Shown piece after piece: positions 1 to 7,508 of a stretch of DNA of 23,716 nt. The position numbers were made by a program, and so were the translations under genes. The stretch covers positions 1 to 23,716 of IMG/VR virus record IMGVR_UViG_3300043468_000930; one strand, 5' to 3'. The stretch's first letter is position 1; the number at the start of each line of letters is the position of its first letter. Source of the DNA: a virus. Under the pieces are notes generated by a model, which was given only the letters and a program-made list of their open reading frames with translations, made no database searches and had not been told where the DNA came from.

Positions 1-200
1 GCGTACATCTTTGTTGCTTTCACCAGTCCAGCCGTTGCGCCGTGCGCAAATGCGCAGCAGTTCCGTCACGCTCAAACCGCGCTTCCATTCGCTGCTCGCG
101 GCTTCAAGGATTTCCGGCTTATAGTGGTCTTCAGCATCGAACGTCCCGCCCATTCCGAGCGCTAATGCAGCCTCGATCACCTTGGCCGATGGCAACTGGC
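1..200. repeat. Left copy of the contig-end direct repeat
   Basis: These 200 bases match 23517-23716 except at 128 (T here, G at 23644) and 135 (C here, T at 23651). The repeat lies inside the capsid gene and keeps its reading frame, so it is best read as assembly overlap of a circular or circularly permuted genome. Both differences change the protein: D-A-E-D here against D-T-E-A in the other copy. That points to mixed phage variants rather than a true duplication. Confidence 0.93.
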
Positions 201-975
201 CGCGGCGGTTTTGGTTCACCACTGGGCGAGTCTGTCGCAAGAGTTGTAATTCGAACTCCTGCGGCGTAGCCTTGCTCTCAATCGCTCGGCGTGTCTCGGC
301 CTCAATCTTGGTTACGTCATAACCGTTATCAATCGCTCGCTCGGCAATGACTGCAATCGCTCGTTGGCGGCCTTGCTCTAGCTTGGCCTTTTCAAAAACT
401 GCCTGTACGTCTGCCTGCGGCTCAACCTGCGTGTTCTCTTCCATAGTTTCCTTCTCCTGAAATTCTGCGGCGACTGCCGCGCTAGTCGAGCGGTCGGCCC
501 CCAATGTAACCAAACTTACCTCGTACAACTCGCCGCCTCGCACAACGTATGCGGGGCCATTGATTTTTTGGGCGTTGACGGTCACTGTTTCGCCTTCGCC
601 GATAAATTGCGGCTTAGCGGTCACATCGACACCGACGCTCGCTTGCCATGGGAAGCCGCCTTTTGCGAGGTCGATTACCTGTTCCGCGTCTGGATTGCTG
701 GCAGAAATCACCCCAGCTATGTCGAGGCGATTTGGGCTGGTAATTGTCGGCACACCATGGCCCACAATGCGCTCGCTGTCGTGACTGCGCAGCAGCGGAA
801 TCGTTCTCGGCGTTTGGAGCGTTTCGAGGTCCACTACGACGGGGTGGCGGTATCCACCAACGCGAACGGGTCCACCGTTATACGCGTTCACGGCCACACT
901 GGGCCGGCTGGGTTCTGCACCTTCCGCGGCGGCTTGGCACTGAATTGTTGCTTCACTTTGTAGGCTTAACTTCAT
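1..975 (-). CDS. Prohead protease-linker-major capsid fusion, N-terminal part (runs off the left end)
   Basis: The reading frame starts at ATG 975-973 and stays open to base 1, then continues in frame at 23516. The joined protein has 638 aa. Residues 1-170 look like an HK97-type prohead serine protease (peptidase S78 family): H65 in RSHDSERIVGHG, S113 in WQASVGV, and E152 in ELYEVSLVTLGA are the expected catalytic positions. Residues 171-258 are charged and helical, like a scaffolding delta domain. Capsid sequence begins near residue 260. The start overlaps the portal stop as ATGA, so translation is probably coupled to the portal. A fused protease, scaffold and shell subunit would supply all three in equal amounts and needs self-cleavage to mature. 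An internal in-frame ATG (MEENTQ, residue 178) could in principle give an unfused capsid precursor. Such fusions are known in some phage families. Confidence 0.9.
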   Translation of the reverse strand, partial: MKLSLQSEATIQCQAAAEGAEPSRPSVAVNAYNGGPVRVGGYRHPVVVDLETLQTPRTIPLLRSHDSERIVGHGVPTITSPNRLDIAGVISASNPDAEQVIDLAKGGFPWQASVGVDVTAKPQFIGEGETVTVNAQKINGPAYVVRGGELYEVSLVTLGADRSTSAAVAAEFQEKETMEENTQVEPQADVQAVFEKAKLEQGRQRAIAVIAERAIDNGYDVTKIEAETRRAIESKATPQEFELQLLRQTRPVVNQNRRGQLPSAKVIEAALALGMGGTFDAEDHYKPEILEAASSEWKRGLSVTELLRICARRNGWTGESNKDVR

Positions 976-2480
976 TGCGGCTCACTTGCTGGTTCGTCCA
1001 CTACTTCTGTCGGTTCGTCAATGTCGTCTTCAATGTCCTCTTCCGGCTCCTCGGGCATCGGTTGCTGAGGTGCTGGGGCCGCTTGCTGCGGCGTTAGTCC
1101 TAACTCCCTCATCAACTGCAATTCCCTTGCTCGCTGCTTGAGTTCATCTTCCCAGTCGAGACCTCGCCGAGCGTATTCACGCGCTAGCGTTGTGGTGTGG
1201 TTGGTGAGCTCCGTCGCCTGGCCGGTCGCCTCTTTGCTGCGGTCAACGTGTTCGGCTTCAGTCCAGCGCCAAATGGGCGCCCAGTCTTGGACCGTTTCGA
1301 CAAATGCTGGCGGCAGATAATCGGGTATTAAAAGGGCCTCATCTAGCCAGTCGCGGTACAGCGGATCGAGAAATTGACGTTCATAAATTAGCACGCGCTC
1401 GGCGCTGCGAGTTCGCCAAAACGCCTGTAGGTCAAGTCGGCCACTAGCGTAGTTGTATTTGGAGGCATCAATAGCCAGCACTGCCGGCATATCAACGCAC
1501 CTGGCGGCCTCGCGCACCATCGACGTTACAAATTGCTCGAATGTCGCGTTGGGGTGTTCTGCCTTGAATTGCGATAGCTTTGCACCTGCTGGTAGCGTTA
1601 CCATCGCCCCGCGTTCAATCTCCATCCGTTCCCACGGCTCGGCTTGGTCCTCATCGTCGCTGGCGGCCATCTGTTCCAGCACTGCGGCATGATCGGCGGC
1701 GGTTTCGGCGGCAGTTAAGGTCGCCAGTACAAAACGGCGTAATTGGGCAAAGATTCCTAGCGAGGGCGTTAACCATGGAATGCCGCGTAATTGGCCTGGT
1801 CGGTCGGCGCGGAATAGATGGTATACGTCTCTAGCTGATACCCGCTGAGCCGTTTGAAATGGCGCAAACAAATCGCCGGGATGATTCGGCAAAACATAGT
1901 ACGCCATCACCTCACCGTTGGCGTCTAGCTCTGTTGCGGACTCATCAACGCCTAGCTGGGCAATAACCGAATCGGTCTCAAAATGGTCGGCCTCGAGTAG
2001 CCTGACATTGAGCCGAACTGGCGAACGCCAAAATGGGTTTAGGCTAGTAAACTTTGTGAAAAACGCTTCGCCATCTTGAGGCACCGCAATTGCTGCGGTT
2101 TGTAGCTTTGTCGGAATATCAGCCTCTGTCCACCACGCGTAAAACAGCCGGCCAACTTGGCTTGCTATTTCGCTAACCTCTTCCCGCTCTAAGTCCGCGC
2201 CCATATAGGTTAAACCTGGCGAGGGACCGGAACCAATCGTATAGTTTGCCAGGGTAGATACGATCCCCCGCGCGTAGCTGTTGTTGGCGATTTCGTAGCG
2301 GCTGCGTTTGCGCAATTGTCGCCGAACGTGTGCGGAGTTGGCACTTCTAGCCGATAAATCGTCCGCTGCCGCCCAGTGTCGTTGGTTATCGTAGTTGGTT
2401 TGCGCGGCGTCGTACTTCGCCTTGACGCGGACAAATTTGGTTTTAGCTGCCGGTTTTGTGAACAGATTCCACCACGCCAT
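972..2480 (-). CDS. Portal protein, lambda family
   Basis: The protein has 502 aa, close to the 533 aa of lambda gpB. The N-terminal stretch around residues 47-85 (NSAHVRRQLRKRSRYEIANN followed by GIVSTLANYTIGSG) and the later WLTPSLGIFAQLRRFVLATL are characteristic of lambda-type portals. The C-terminus is acidic and Pro/Glu rich. It should form the dodecameric ring at one capsid vertex through which DNA enters and to which the tail joins. The start overlaps the stop of the gpW-like gene as TAATG, and the stop overlaps the capsid-fusion start as ATGA. It thus sits in a coupled terminase-gpW-portal-protease string in the same order as lambda A-W-B-C. Confidence 0.93.
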   Translation of the reverse strand: MAWWNLFTKPAAKTKFVRVKAKYDAAQTNYDNQRHWAAADDLSARSANSAHVRRQLRKRSRYEIANNSYARGIVSTLANYTIGSGPSPGLTYMGADLEREEVSEIASQVGRLFYAWWTEADIPTKLQTAAIAVPQDGEAFFTKFTSLNPFWRSPVRLNVRLLEADHFETDSVIAQLGVDESATELDANGEVMAYYVLPNHPGDLFAPFQTAQRVSARDVYHLFRADRPGQLRGIPWLTPSLGIFAQLRRFVLATLTAAETAADHAAVLEQMAASDDEDQAEPWERMEIERGAMVTLPAGAKLSQFKAEHPNATFEQFVTSMVREAARCVDMPAVLAIDASKYNYASGRLDLQAFWRTRSAERVLIYERQFLDPLYRDWLDEALLIPDYLPPAFVETVQDWAPIWRWTEAEHVDRSKEATGQATELTNHTTTLAREYARRGLDWEDELKQRARELQLMRELGLTPQQAAPAPQQPMPEEPEEDIEDDIDEPTEVVDEPASEPQ

Positions 2481-2683
2481 TAGCCGGCTCCTGGTGGAAC
2501 GATTTTGGTATAGCGTAGCCCGCGGTTCTTGCGCCGCGCGGCCTTTTTTGCTTCCAGATATTGATCGGCTTCGATTAACTCGCGCAAACTGCGCTGGGTC
2601 ACGCTCACGCCATCCACGTTCGCGGTTTGCGGGCTCTCTGCCGCGGTTTCAATCGTGCTTTCGAGGTCGCTTGGGTTTGCCAT
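2480..2683 (-). CDS. gpW-like head-tail joining protein
   Basis: This small protein has 67 aa when started at the ATG at 2683 (MANPSDLE). A longer reading from a TTG at 2710 is possible but adds only nine unremarkable residues. The pattern SVTQRSLRELIEADQYLEAK followed by a basic tail ending TKIVPPGAG fits short phage joining proteins of the gpW type. Lambda gpW also lies between terminase and portal, which supports the call. It would plug the portal channel after packaging and prepare the head for tail attachment. The stop shares a base with the portal start (TAATG). Confidence 0.7.
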   Translation of the reverse strand: MANPSDLESTIETAAESPQTANVDGVSVTQRSLRELIEADQYLEAKKAARRKNRGLRYTKIVPPGAG

Positions 2684-2720
2684 GCTGTAATGATGCCTGG
2701 CTACAATCAACCCTCAAGAC

Positions 2721-2909
2721 TCACTTACCCTCTTTTTTCTTTTTTCGTCCAGTACTGGACAAATTGCCGACAATGCTTTCCTTGGTTAGCACTCGGTAGC
2801 CACAATGCCGGCAAATACGAACGCGGCTCCTGGTCTCACCTCGATTGCGGGTTGACCATGCGCGAAGGTCGGCGCAACCACATTTCGGGCACTTGAGGCC
2901 CGCGCTCAT
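2721..2909 (-). CDS. Zinc-ribbon protein resembling the NrdR N-terminal domain
   Basis: The 62-aa protein has two cysteine pairs, C7-x2-C10 and C33-x2-C36, spaced as in a zinc ribbon. The intervening STRNRGETRSRVRICRHC and the following YRVLTKES closely follow the NrdR zinc-ribbon pattern (SR..G...R.R..C..C..RF.T.E). NrdR is a bacterial repressor of ribonucleotide reductase genes, but its ATP-cone domain is absent here. A Lys-rich tail could contact nucleic acid. Phage zinc ribbons of this kind (compare P2 Ogr) often activate late genes, so a late regulator or terminase accessory role is possible; this is inference. The start overlaps the terminase stop as ATGA. Confidence 0.65.
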   Translation of the reverse strand: MSAGLKCPKCGCADLRAWSTRNRGETRSRVRICRHCGYRVLTKESIVGNLSSTGRKKKKEGK

Positions 2910-4972
2910 CGCTCACCGCGCTTTGTTTGCTGCTGCTCGCGCCAAGATACCTTCTTTTTCGGTGGCCGCACGATCTGGCCTGGCAGTTCACCGCCGAGGT
3001 AGCTGGCGGCCACACAGGATCCTACGAGACAATCAAACCACTCGTTGTCGCGGTTTGGGCGCTGGGTCCATTCCATGATCCGCCGGCCTGTCGATTCGCT
3101 CGATTGGTCCTGAGCAAATTCGGCGCTTAAGTGATCGGCTAACATCGTGTGCGCTTCGGGCCGGTCTCCGAAAAACCCGATACTAACCTGGCTGCTTTCG
3201 CTTTGTACGCGCTGTGCCACGACCGTTTTCCAGTAGTTAACGTCGGTCACAAAATGCCGAGCGGCCCGCTTCCCGAGCTGCTGCCGCCACCCTGGGCCGG
3301 TCTTGTCGCCTGGGTTCGGTTTCCAATGTTCGATAGGTGTTGTCGTCGCCGCCAAATAACGTCCGTGATGCGGGTATATCTTGCCGCTTCCACTGGTTCG
3401 CGCTAGCTGATAGATCACCTCCGTTGACACCGACCAGTTTGCGTCAATTAGAAGACAATCAATTTGCTTTGTGCCTCGCGTCTGATAATTGAAGACTTTG
3501 TGCAGGATTTTTAACGCTAAATCGTCAAACGCTTGGGCTAACCCATGCTGAATTGTGGCGGCTTTATACACCTCGGTAATACTAAGCCGTATATCATTTT
3601 TTTTGAAATACGCTCGGCCTTGGTCGGGCCACGCCCCGTAATCGACAACCGCGCCGCGTAGCTGACGGTTCCAAGCCGCCAATAAAAAAAACAAAGCATT
3701 TTGCTGTACGTCAATAAACCCCGTGAGATACTCGGCCCAATCTGGCACAACACCGCGCGGGATATTGTTAATGCGCTGTCCGATAGCCGCCGTTTTGATT
3801 TCGTAAACGCCCTCGAGTTCTTGCCGGCGCGGAGTGTTTTGATACTCCGATAAAAACGCGTCCTCATCCTTGGCCCATAGGTCCATAGCGTACTGTATCG
3901 CGCTCACCTGGTCCGGTTCATGACGATATTCCCACGCCACCTTGCAACCCTCATCGGCTATAGCCCGATGCTCGGTGTAGTAATCGTTTAGCTCGGATAG
4001 CGGCCTCTCAAAGCGTATTAGCTCATTGCGTTTGTCTCGATAGCCTTTCCACCAGTCCATATTGGTCGGCATCTTATACACCAGTTTCATCAAGTCGCCG
4101 CGCCAGTCGGGCATGCGCTGACGATCCAAGAGCCTAGCCGCTAAATCGTCCTCCTGGATTACTGTAACTGCGGCAAATGCTGCCAGTCGTTTTTTAGCTC
4201 CGCCGAGACCTAAAACCGCTCGGCTAATGGTCTGCTCGCGCTGGCTGGTGCTATGAGCGCTTTTCGCGCTGCGTTCGGTCTGCGGGTCGTCTAGCAACAC
4301 CAACTCGGGCCGAATCGTCGAGCCGTCCGGTAGCTTGTCGGATAAACCACGAATGGCGCCGGTTATGCTGCGGCAATACAGCCGCGCGCAACCACAATCA
4401 GCGCTCGGTATGTTTGGAAAAACGATTTCCTCCCGCGTCCAGCGGATGCGCGTCTGTTCGCCATCCAGCGTTTGTGCGTTCGCCCTATTATTTACGCCTT
4501 CGAGTTTTTGAATTGGGTAGCACGCCTCTGGAAAATCGGCCCCAATCAATTCGTCGGACTCAATCGTGATTTTGACGTTGCTGGCGATCTTTACGCTGTC
4601 CGCTTTAGTCGCCGCGATCACCACCACAAACTTGCGATGGCCATATAAAATTGCCCACAGTGTTGCGCCGGTAATCATGGTCGTTTTACCTTGACGCCGC
4701 GGCATGGCTAGAGCATATTGGCCACCGCCTAAAATTACATCTTGCATCACGCTAATTGCGCGTAAATGGTCGTCACTCCAGGGCAAATTAAATGTCTCGG
4801 CCTGGTAGGTCTCCAAAAACAGTTTGAGCGATAGCCGGCATGATTCGCGCCGCTCGGGATTGACCACATCTGGTAGTGGCCCAATCTCTCTGGCGGATTT
4901 TGATTTTTCGCGTTCACGCTCGGCTGAGCGCTCCTTTTTCCGCTGATACCACGCGCTGGATTTGTCAATCAT
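2906..4972 (-). CDS. Terminase large subunit (GpA-like)
   Basis: The 688-aa protein is the DNA-packaging motor and nuclease. The ATPase domain has Walker A PRRQGKTT at residues 91-98 and Walker B ELVLLDDP at 223-230; the segment AAVTVIQEDD at 267-276 fits the coupling motif. The RNase H-like nuclease half has candidate metal-binding aspartates D421 (GFIDVQQN), D510 (CLLIDANW) and D647 (EWFDCLVGS). Its size and nuclease layout match the lambda GpA group rather than the shorter Terminase_3 or Terminase_6 groups. It starts at an ATG overlapping the RusA stop (ATGA) and ends overlapping the zinc-ribbon start. I recognise no small terminase subunit anywhere; one of the small unknown genes upstream may fill that role. 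Confidence 0.93.
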   Translation of the reverse strand: MIDKSSAWYQRKKERSAEREREKSKSAREIGPLPDVVNPERRESCRLSLKLFLETYQAETFNLPWSDDHLRAISVMQDVILGGGQYALAMPRRQGKTTMITGATLWAILYGHRKFVVVIAATKADSVKIASNVKITIESDELIGADFPEACYPIQKLEGVNNRANAQTLDGEQTRIRWTREEIVFPNIPSADCGCARLYCRSITGAIRGLSDKLPDGSTIRPELVLLDDPQTERSAKSAHSTSQREQTISRAVLGLGGAKKRLAAFAAVTVIQEDDLAARLLDRQRMPDWRGDLMKLVYKMPTNMDWWKGYRDKRNELIRFERPLSELNDYYTEHRAIADEGCKVAWEYRHEPDQVSAIQYAMDLWAKDEDAFLSEYQNTPRRQELEGVYEIKTAAIGQRINNIPRGVVPDWAEYLTGFIDVQQNALFFLLAAWNRQLRGAVVDYGAWPDQGRAYFKKNDIRLSITEVYKAATIQHGLAQAFDDLALKILHKVFNYQTRGTKQIDCLLIDANWSVSTEVIYQLARTSGSGKIYPHHGRYLAATTTPIEHWKPNPGDKTGPGWRQQLGKRAARHFVTDVNYWKTVVAQRVQSESSQVSIGFFGDRPEAHTMLADHLSAEFAQDQSSESTGRRIMEWTQRPNRDNEWFDCLVGSCVAASYLGGELPGQIVRPPKKKVSWREQQQTKRGER

Positions 4973-5331
4973 AACACCTCCACGGTTACAAGAAGTACGC
5001 CGCCCTCGGTTTTGCTGCGCCGGATAATTCGCAAATCCGCGATCTGATAATCGCTGGCGTACACATTGGCCTTGGCCAGAGCGTCCAGTGGCGCTTTTAG
5101 AAGGTTATCCAAATCGCGGCAGCGGTTATCTGGCGGAAATGCCTCAATAGTTACTTTGATCTGCTTTTCTATGGGCAATACTGCGCCACCGTATGCTTCG
5201 AGACACGCGGCCAATACGTCCTCGCGGTATTTATAGCCGCGTTTGCTGATATATCGGCGGCTGCCGTGCGCCATCCAGTAATGATTTACCGAGGGTGGCC
5301 ACGGCAGCGTTAAGACTCGCTTGCGTATCAC
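4969..5331 (-). CDS. rusA: RusA-family Holliday-junction resolvase
   Basis: I choose the GTG at 5331, which overlaps the preceding stop as GTGA and lies four bases after GGAGG. A longer frame from 5370 would overlap the upstream gene. The product is then 120 aa, the length of E. coli RusA. The N-terminal LPWPPSVNHYW is the family signature. Acidic residues D73, D75 (RDLDNLLK) and D94 (YASDYQ) have exactly the spacing of the E. coli catalytic set D70, D72, D91. The enzyme cuts four-way DNA junctions, here probably resolving recombination or replication intermediates made by the YqaJ/RecT-like pair before packaging. The next gene is the terminase, consistent with that role. Confidence 0.92.
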   Translation of the reverse strand: MIRKRVLTLPWPPSVNHYWMAHGSRRYISKRGYKYREDVLAACLEAYGGAVLPIEKQIKVTIEAFPPDNRCRDLDNLLKAPLDALAKANVYASDYQIADLRIIRRSKTEGGVLLVTVEVL

Positions 5332-5780
5332 ACGACCTCCATGGCGCAATCGTTGCACCATTTGACCCACTCATGCCATGTCATCTCGCCGGCCTTGTAG
5401 CTGGGCAGCCTCGTTAAGATTTTCTCGTACGCCGCTTTCATGCTGGTATCAAACTTGATCGGCTCATACTTTTTGCGGTCGGCCTGCGCTAAGATTTTTT
5501 CGTTGTTCGCCCAGCGATCACGCTCTAGCTGTATCTCTCTGGCGGCTGCGGCAAGCTTGTAGATCGTCTGTTCGCGCTCAAATCCTGCTGGCGGCTTACT
5601 TTTGCCGCTGGTCCAGTCATCGAGCACTTCAAGACAATCGACAAAATTCACGTTCGATAGATTCCTGGTCCACACTTGATAGGTTTGATCTTTGCTGGCT
5701 AACTCGTTGTACCACGTTTTAAAGGACGGGAAACAAATAAATAACTGATTAAACAATTTTCCGATCTCGTAGCTGTTCAT
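5328..5780 (-). CDS. Small replication-module protein, possibly helicase-loader-like
   Basis: I start it at ATG 5780 (MNSYEIGKL), which overlaps the previous stop as ATGA and follows an AGAGGG ribosome site. A longer frame from 5828 would overlap the upstream gene by over 50 bases. The 150-aa product begins with a compact helical domain rich in aromatics (FPSFKTWYNELASKDQTYQV and VDCLEVLDDW), followed by a charged helical region. The pattern of a short helical N-domain with a conserved W-F-Y core is reminiscent of phage helicase loader/inhibitor proteins such as G39P, but the match is loose. Its place just before rusA and after small early genes suits a replication accessory. Function unproven. 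Confidence 0.85.
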   Translation of the reverse strand: MNSYEIGKLFNQLFICFPSFKTWYNELASKDQTYQVWTRNLSNVNFVDCLEVLDDWTSGKSKPPAGFEREQTIYKLAAAAREIQLERDRWANNEKILAQADRKKYEPIKFDTSMKAAYEKILTRLPSYKAGEMTWHEWVKWCNDCAMEVV

Positions 5781-6352
5781 TGCATAACCCTCTTTCCAAC
5801 TGGTTCGCCGGTGTCGAGGAATCGCCATCCCGTGAGTAATTCGAGGGCAAGTTTGTTATTGGCAAACAGATCGTTGTTGATTAAATCGAGTTTATTCACC
5901 ATCTGCTCTGTTCCGGTCGACTCGACTTGCACTACCCACCGTCCCCGCAACTGCTCCCTGTCCTCCCAGGTGAATGGCGCGTACTTTGGCTCGGGCTTAG
6001 GTTGCTCGATGCGACGACGGTAAACAGCTTTACCAAATTGCACTATTGATCGTCGATGCCAGCCGCTATTATCCAAAACTTCATCGCCGTCTTGCGGTGC
6101 TTCACTAGCCGTATCAATCAACCTCCAACCTTCGCCTGGGTCTGGAGCGTCGTAGACTTGACATCGCTCGTAGCAAAAACCGTCGTCACGACGCCACGGA
6201 TAGTGGCTTCTGTCCCAATAGATGAGCTTATCTATTATCCAAGTCTTGTAACCTTCATGCTGAAACCTCGCCACCATCGGCGGGTCCTTAATTGCGTCTG
6301 CTGGCGTTGCGTCACGCCAGTAGCGTTCGATGTATTGTTGTTGGTTACTCAT
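5777..6352 (-). CDS. Phage protein of unknown function with a C-terminal EDRxxLRGRWV domain
   Basis: The protein has 191 aa and starts at ATG 6352. It appears to have two parts. Residues 1-75 carry several Trp/Tyr (YWRDAT, WIIDKLIYWD, CYERCQVYDA). The C-terminal 65 residues start with PFTWEDREQLRGRWVV and end WRFLDTGEPVGKRV. The C-terminal pattern recurs, from memory, in small phage proteins of unknown function, often near replication or recombination genes. No catalytic motif or membrane segment is visible. The stop overlaps the next start (ATGA). Confidence 0.85.
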   Translation of the reverse strand: MSNQQQYIERYWRDATPADAIKDPPMVARFQHEGYKTWIIDKLIYWDRSHYPWRRDDGFCYERCQVYDAPDPGEGWRLIDTASEAPQDGDEVLDNSGWHRRSIVQFGKAVYRRRIEQPKPEPKYAPFTWEDREQLRGRWVVQVESTGTEQMVNKLDLINNDLFANNKLALELLTGWRFLDTGEPVGKRVMQ

Positions 6353-6362
6353 TGTTTTTTCC

Positions 6363-6569
6363 TTAGTAAAGTTCCTCGTACCTATCGCTCAAAATCTCAT
6401 CTAGCTTCGTCAGCGAAAACATGACCATTTGCAGAAAACCCGACTCGATGCTTTCTTCCGACCCAGCGCCTCGCAGTATTTCTTTTGCTGCGCGAACTTT
6501 GGTTACAAGCGAAACAATTTTGTAAATTTGGTCGTCGCGGTCGTCGCGGTTGTTGGGTTGTTCACTCAT
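6363..6569 (-). CDS. Small hypothetical protein
   Basis: This 68-aa protein is mostly helical by composition, with a polar N-terminus (NNRDDRDDQ) and a C-terminal half rich in Leu, Glu and Met. It has no cysteine or membrane segment. The start at ATG 6569 follows purine-rich sequence with AGG about nine bases upstream. It lies in a run of five small acidic genes between the replication gene and the terminase. I do not recognise it; a DNA-binding or small-terminase-like role cannot be excluded. Confidence 0.75.
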   Translation of the reverse strand: MSEQPNNRDDRDDQIYKIVSLVTKVRAAKEILRGAGSEESIESGFLQMVMFSLTKLDEILSDRYEELY

Positions 6570-6660
6570 TCTCGTTACCTATTTCCTTTCGGCTCGATTA
6601 TTATTAGCGTTCGTCCTAGCGTCGTAATCCTTAAAATCCGGTTCTGTGCTTATCTCGGCT

Positions 6661-6891
6661 TCAGTCCACTCGCTTAATTGCTTCGCGTAGCGTTTTTATT
6701 TGCTGCTTTAGCACTTGTTTTTCTGACGAATCTTCAATTGCGTTTGCAATAAAAGCTTCAGCAATCATAATTGCATGAGCTATTGCGTGCTCGTTTATGT
6801 CTACGTTGCAACGCGACATTTCCGCCAATGTTTCATTCATGAAACGTTCGTAAAACTTATCTTCAAACTCGTCGTCGCGTTCTTCACTCAT
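6661..6891 (-). CDS. Small acidic hypothetical protein, possibly truncated by a frame change
   Basis: I start it at ATG 6891 (MSEERDDEF), nine bases after a clear AAGGAG. A frame from 6993 would overlap the upstream gene by about 100 bases. The product is 76 aa, acidic and helical, with an Ala/Ile-rich middle (EHAIAHAIMIAEAFIANAIE). Near its end, the run of five A on the minus strand (6697-6693) is followed, in the +1 frame, by about 39 further open codons of protein-like sequence ending at TAG 6579. That stop lies 10 bases before the next gene. The natural C-terminus may therefore be longer, with one base differing in the A-run. Confidence 0.7.
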   Translation of the reverse strand: MSEERDDEFEDKFYERFMNETLAEMSRCNVDINEHAIAHAIMIAEAFIANAIEDSSEKQVLKQQIKTLREAIKRVD

Positions 6892-7207
6892 CGCATTCAT
6901 CTCCTTCATCATCATCATACAAAAATGCCTTTCGCTCCTGCCGGATCTGCTCCTGCCAATCAGGGCCAAGTAGCTCTTCACAGCACGCCGCAATCCGCTC
7001 GATGCAACCGAACATCACCCACGGCATGTTTGCAGTCGCCGCGAGTTCTGCCGTTCGTGGAAGCTGCGTAATAAACCGCACTAGTCGCCGCTTGGCTTTT
7101 TCTTGTGCCGGTAGCGTTGCTTCCCATTCCATATGCTCAAGCATCTTGGTTATGTGCAGATTCAAGTCCTTGTCGTCTTGCTCGCTGAACTCATTGTCTC
7201 TCATCAT
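6884..7207 (-). CDS. Hypothetical protein with acidic C-terminus
   Basis: The 107-aa protein has a polar N-terminus, a middle rich in Ala, Leu and Cys (WVMFGCIERIAACCEELLGP), and an acidic tail ending DDDEGDECDE. AAGGA lies just upstream; the ATG at 7204 is slightly better spaced from it than 7207. It overlaps the next gene by eight bases. No family is recognised. The paired cysteines (CC at about residues 74-75) could be structural. Confidence 0.75.
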   Translation of the reverse strand: MMRDNEFSEQDDKDLNLHITKMLEHMEWEATLPAQEKAKRRLVRFITQLPRTAELAATANMPWVMFGCIERIAACCEELLGPDWQEQIRQERKAFLYDDDEGDECDE

Positions 7208-7214
7208 TCATTCC

Positions 7215-7508
7215 TTATCGATAATGTGCCGACCAATAAACTTTTCCACTGCGACCAATCGCATACGCTCTGGCTACGAGCCGATACTTGCGCGTTGTGC
7301 AGTGGTTCGGCCTGGCTACCGATGTACTCGATCCAACACCTGCAAACCGGCAGCCCGGCGCGATGCCCAGAAAATGGCCAACTCGTTCTCGGCTCGCCTG
7401 TAACTGCGCCTCGCGCTTCGCAAACGCAAACGCCTGGCTGTCACTGTTGACTTCTTGCGCTGCGGCGGCTACGGCAAGCAGTAGCCAAAAAATCAAAACC
7501 TTAGCCAT
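7215..7508 (-). CDS. Small secreted protein of unknown function
   Basis: The 97-aa protein starts with a signal peptide (MAKVLIFWLLLAVAAAAQ; probable cleavage after AAA). The mature part has two cysteines at about 53 and 70, and the pattern ERVGHFLG, GVGSSTS, then RAYAIGRSGKVYW near the end. From memory, similar short secreted proteins with an H-F, a Cys pair and a closing G-R-x-G-x-x-Y occur in Planctomycetes and associated phages, sometimes near CAP-domain genes; I cannot verify this. It overlaps the replication gene stop by eight bases. Being exported yet placed in the early block, it may alter the host surface, for example in superinfection exclusion. Function is unproven. Confidence 0.75.
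   Translation of the reverse strand: MAKVLIFWLLLAVAAAAQEVNSDSQAFAFAKREAQLQASRERVGHFLGIAPGCRFAGVGSSTSVARPNHCTTRKYRLVARAYAIGRSGKVYWSAHYR

Noticed and set aside
568-963. Plus-strand frames over the first kilobase
   Set aside because: They are shadows of the protease domain, whose catalytic motifs and frame are clear on the minus strand.
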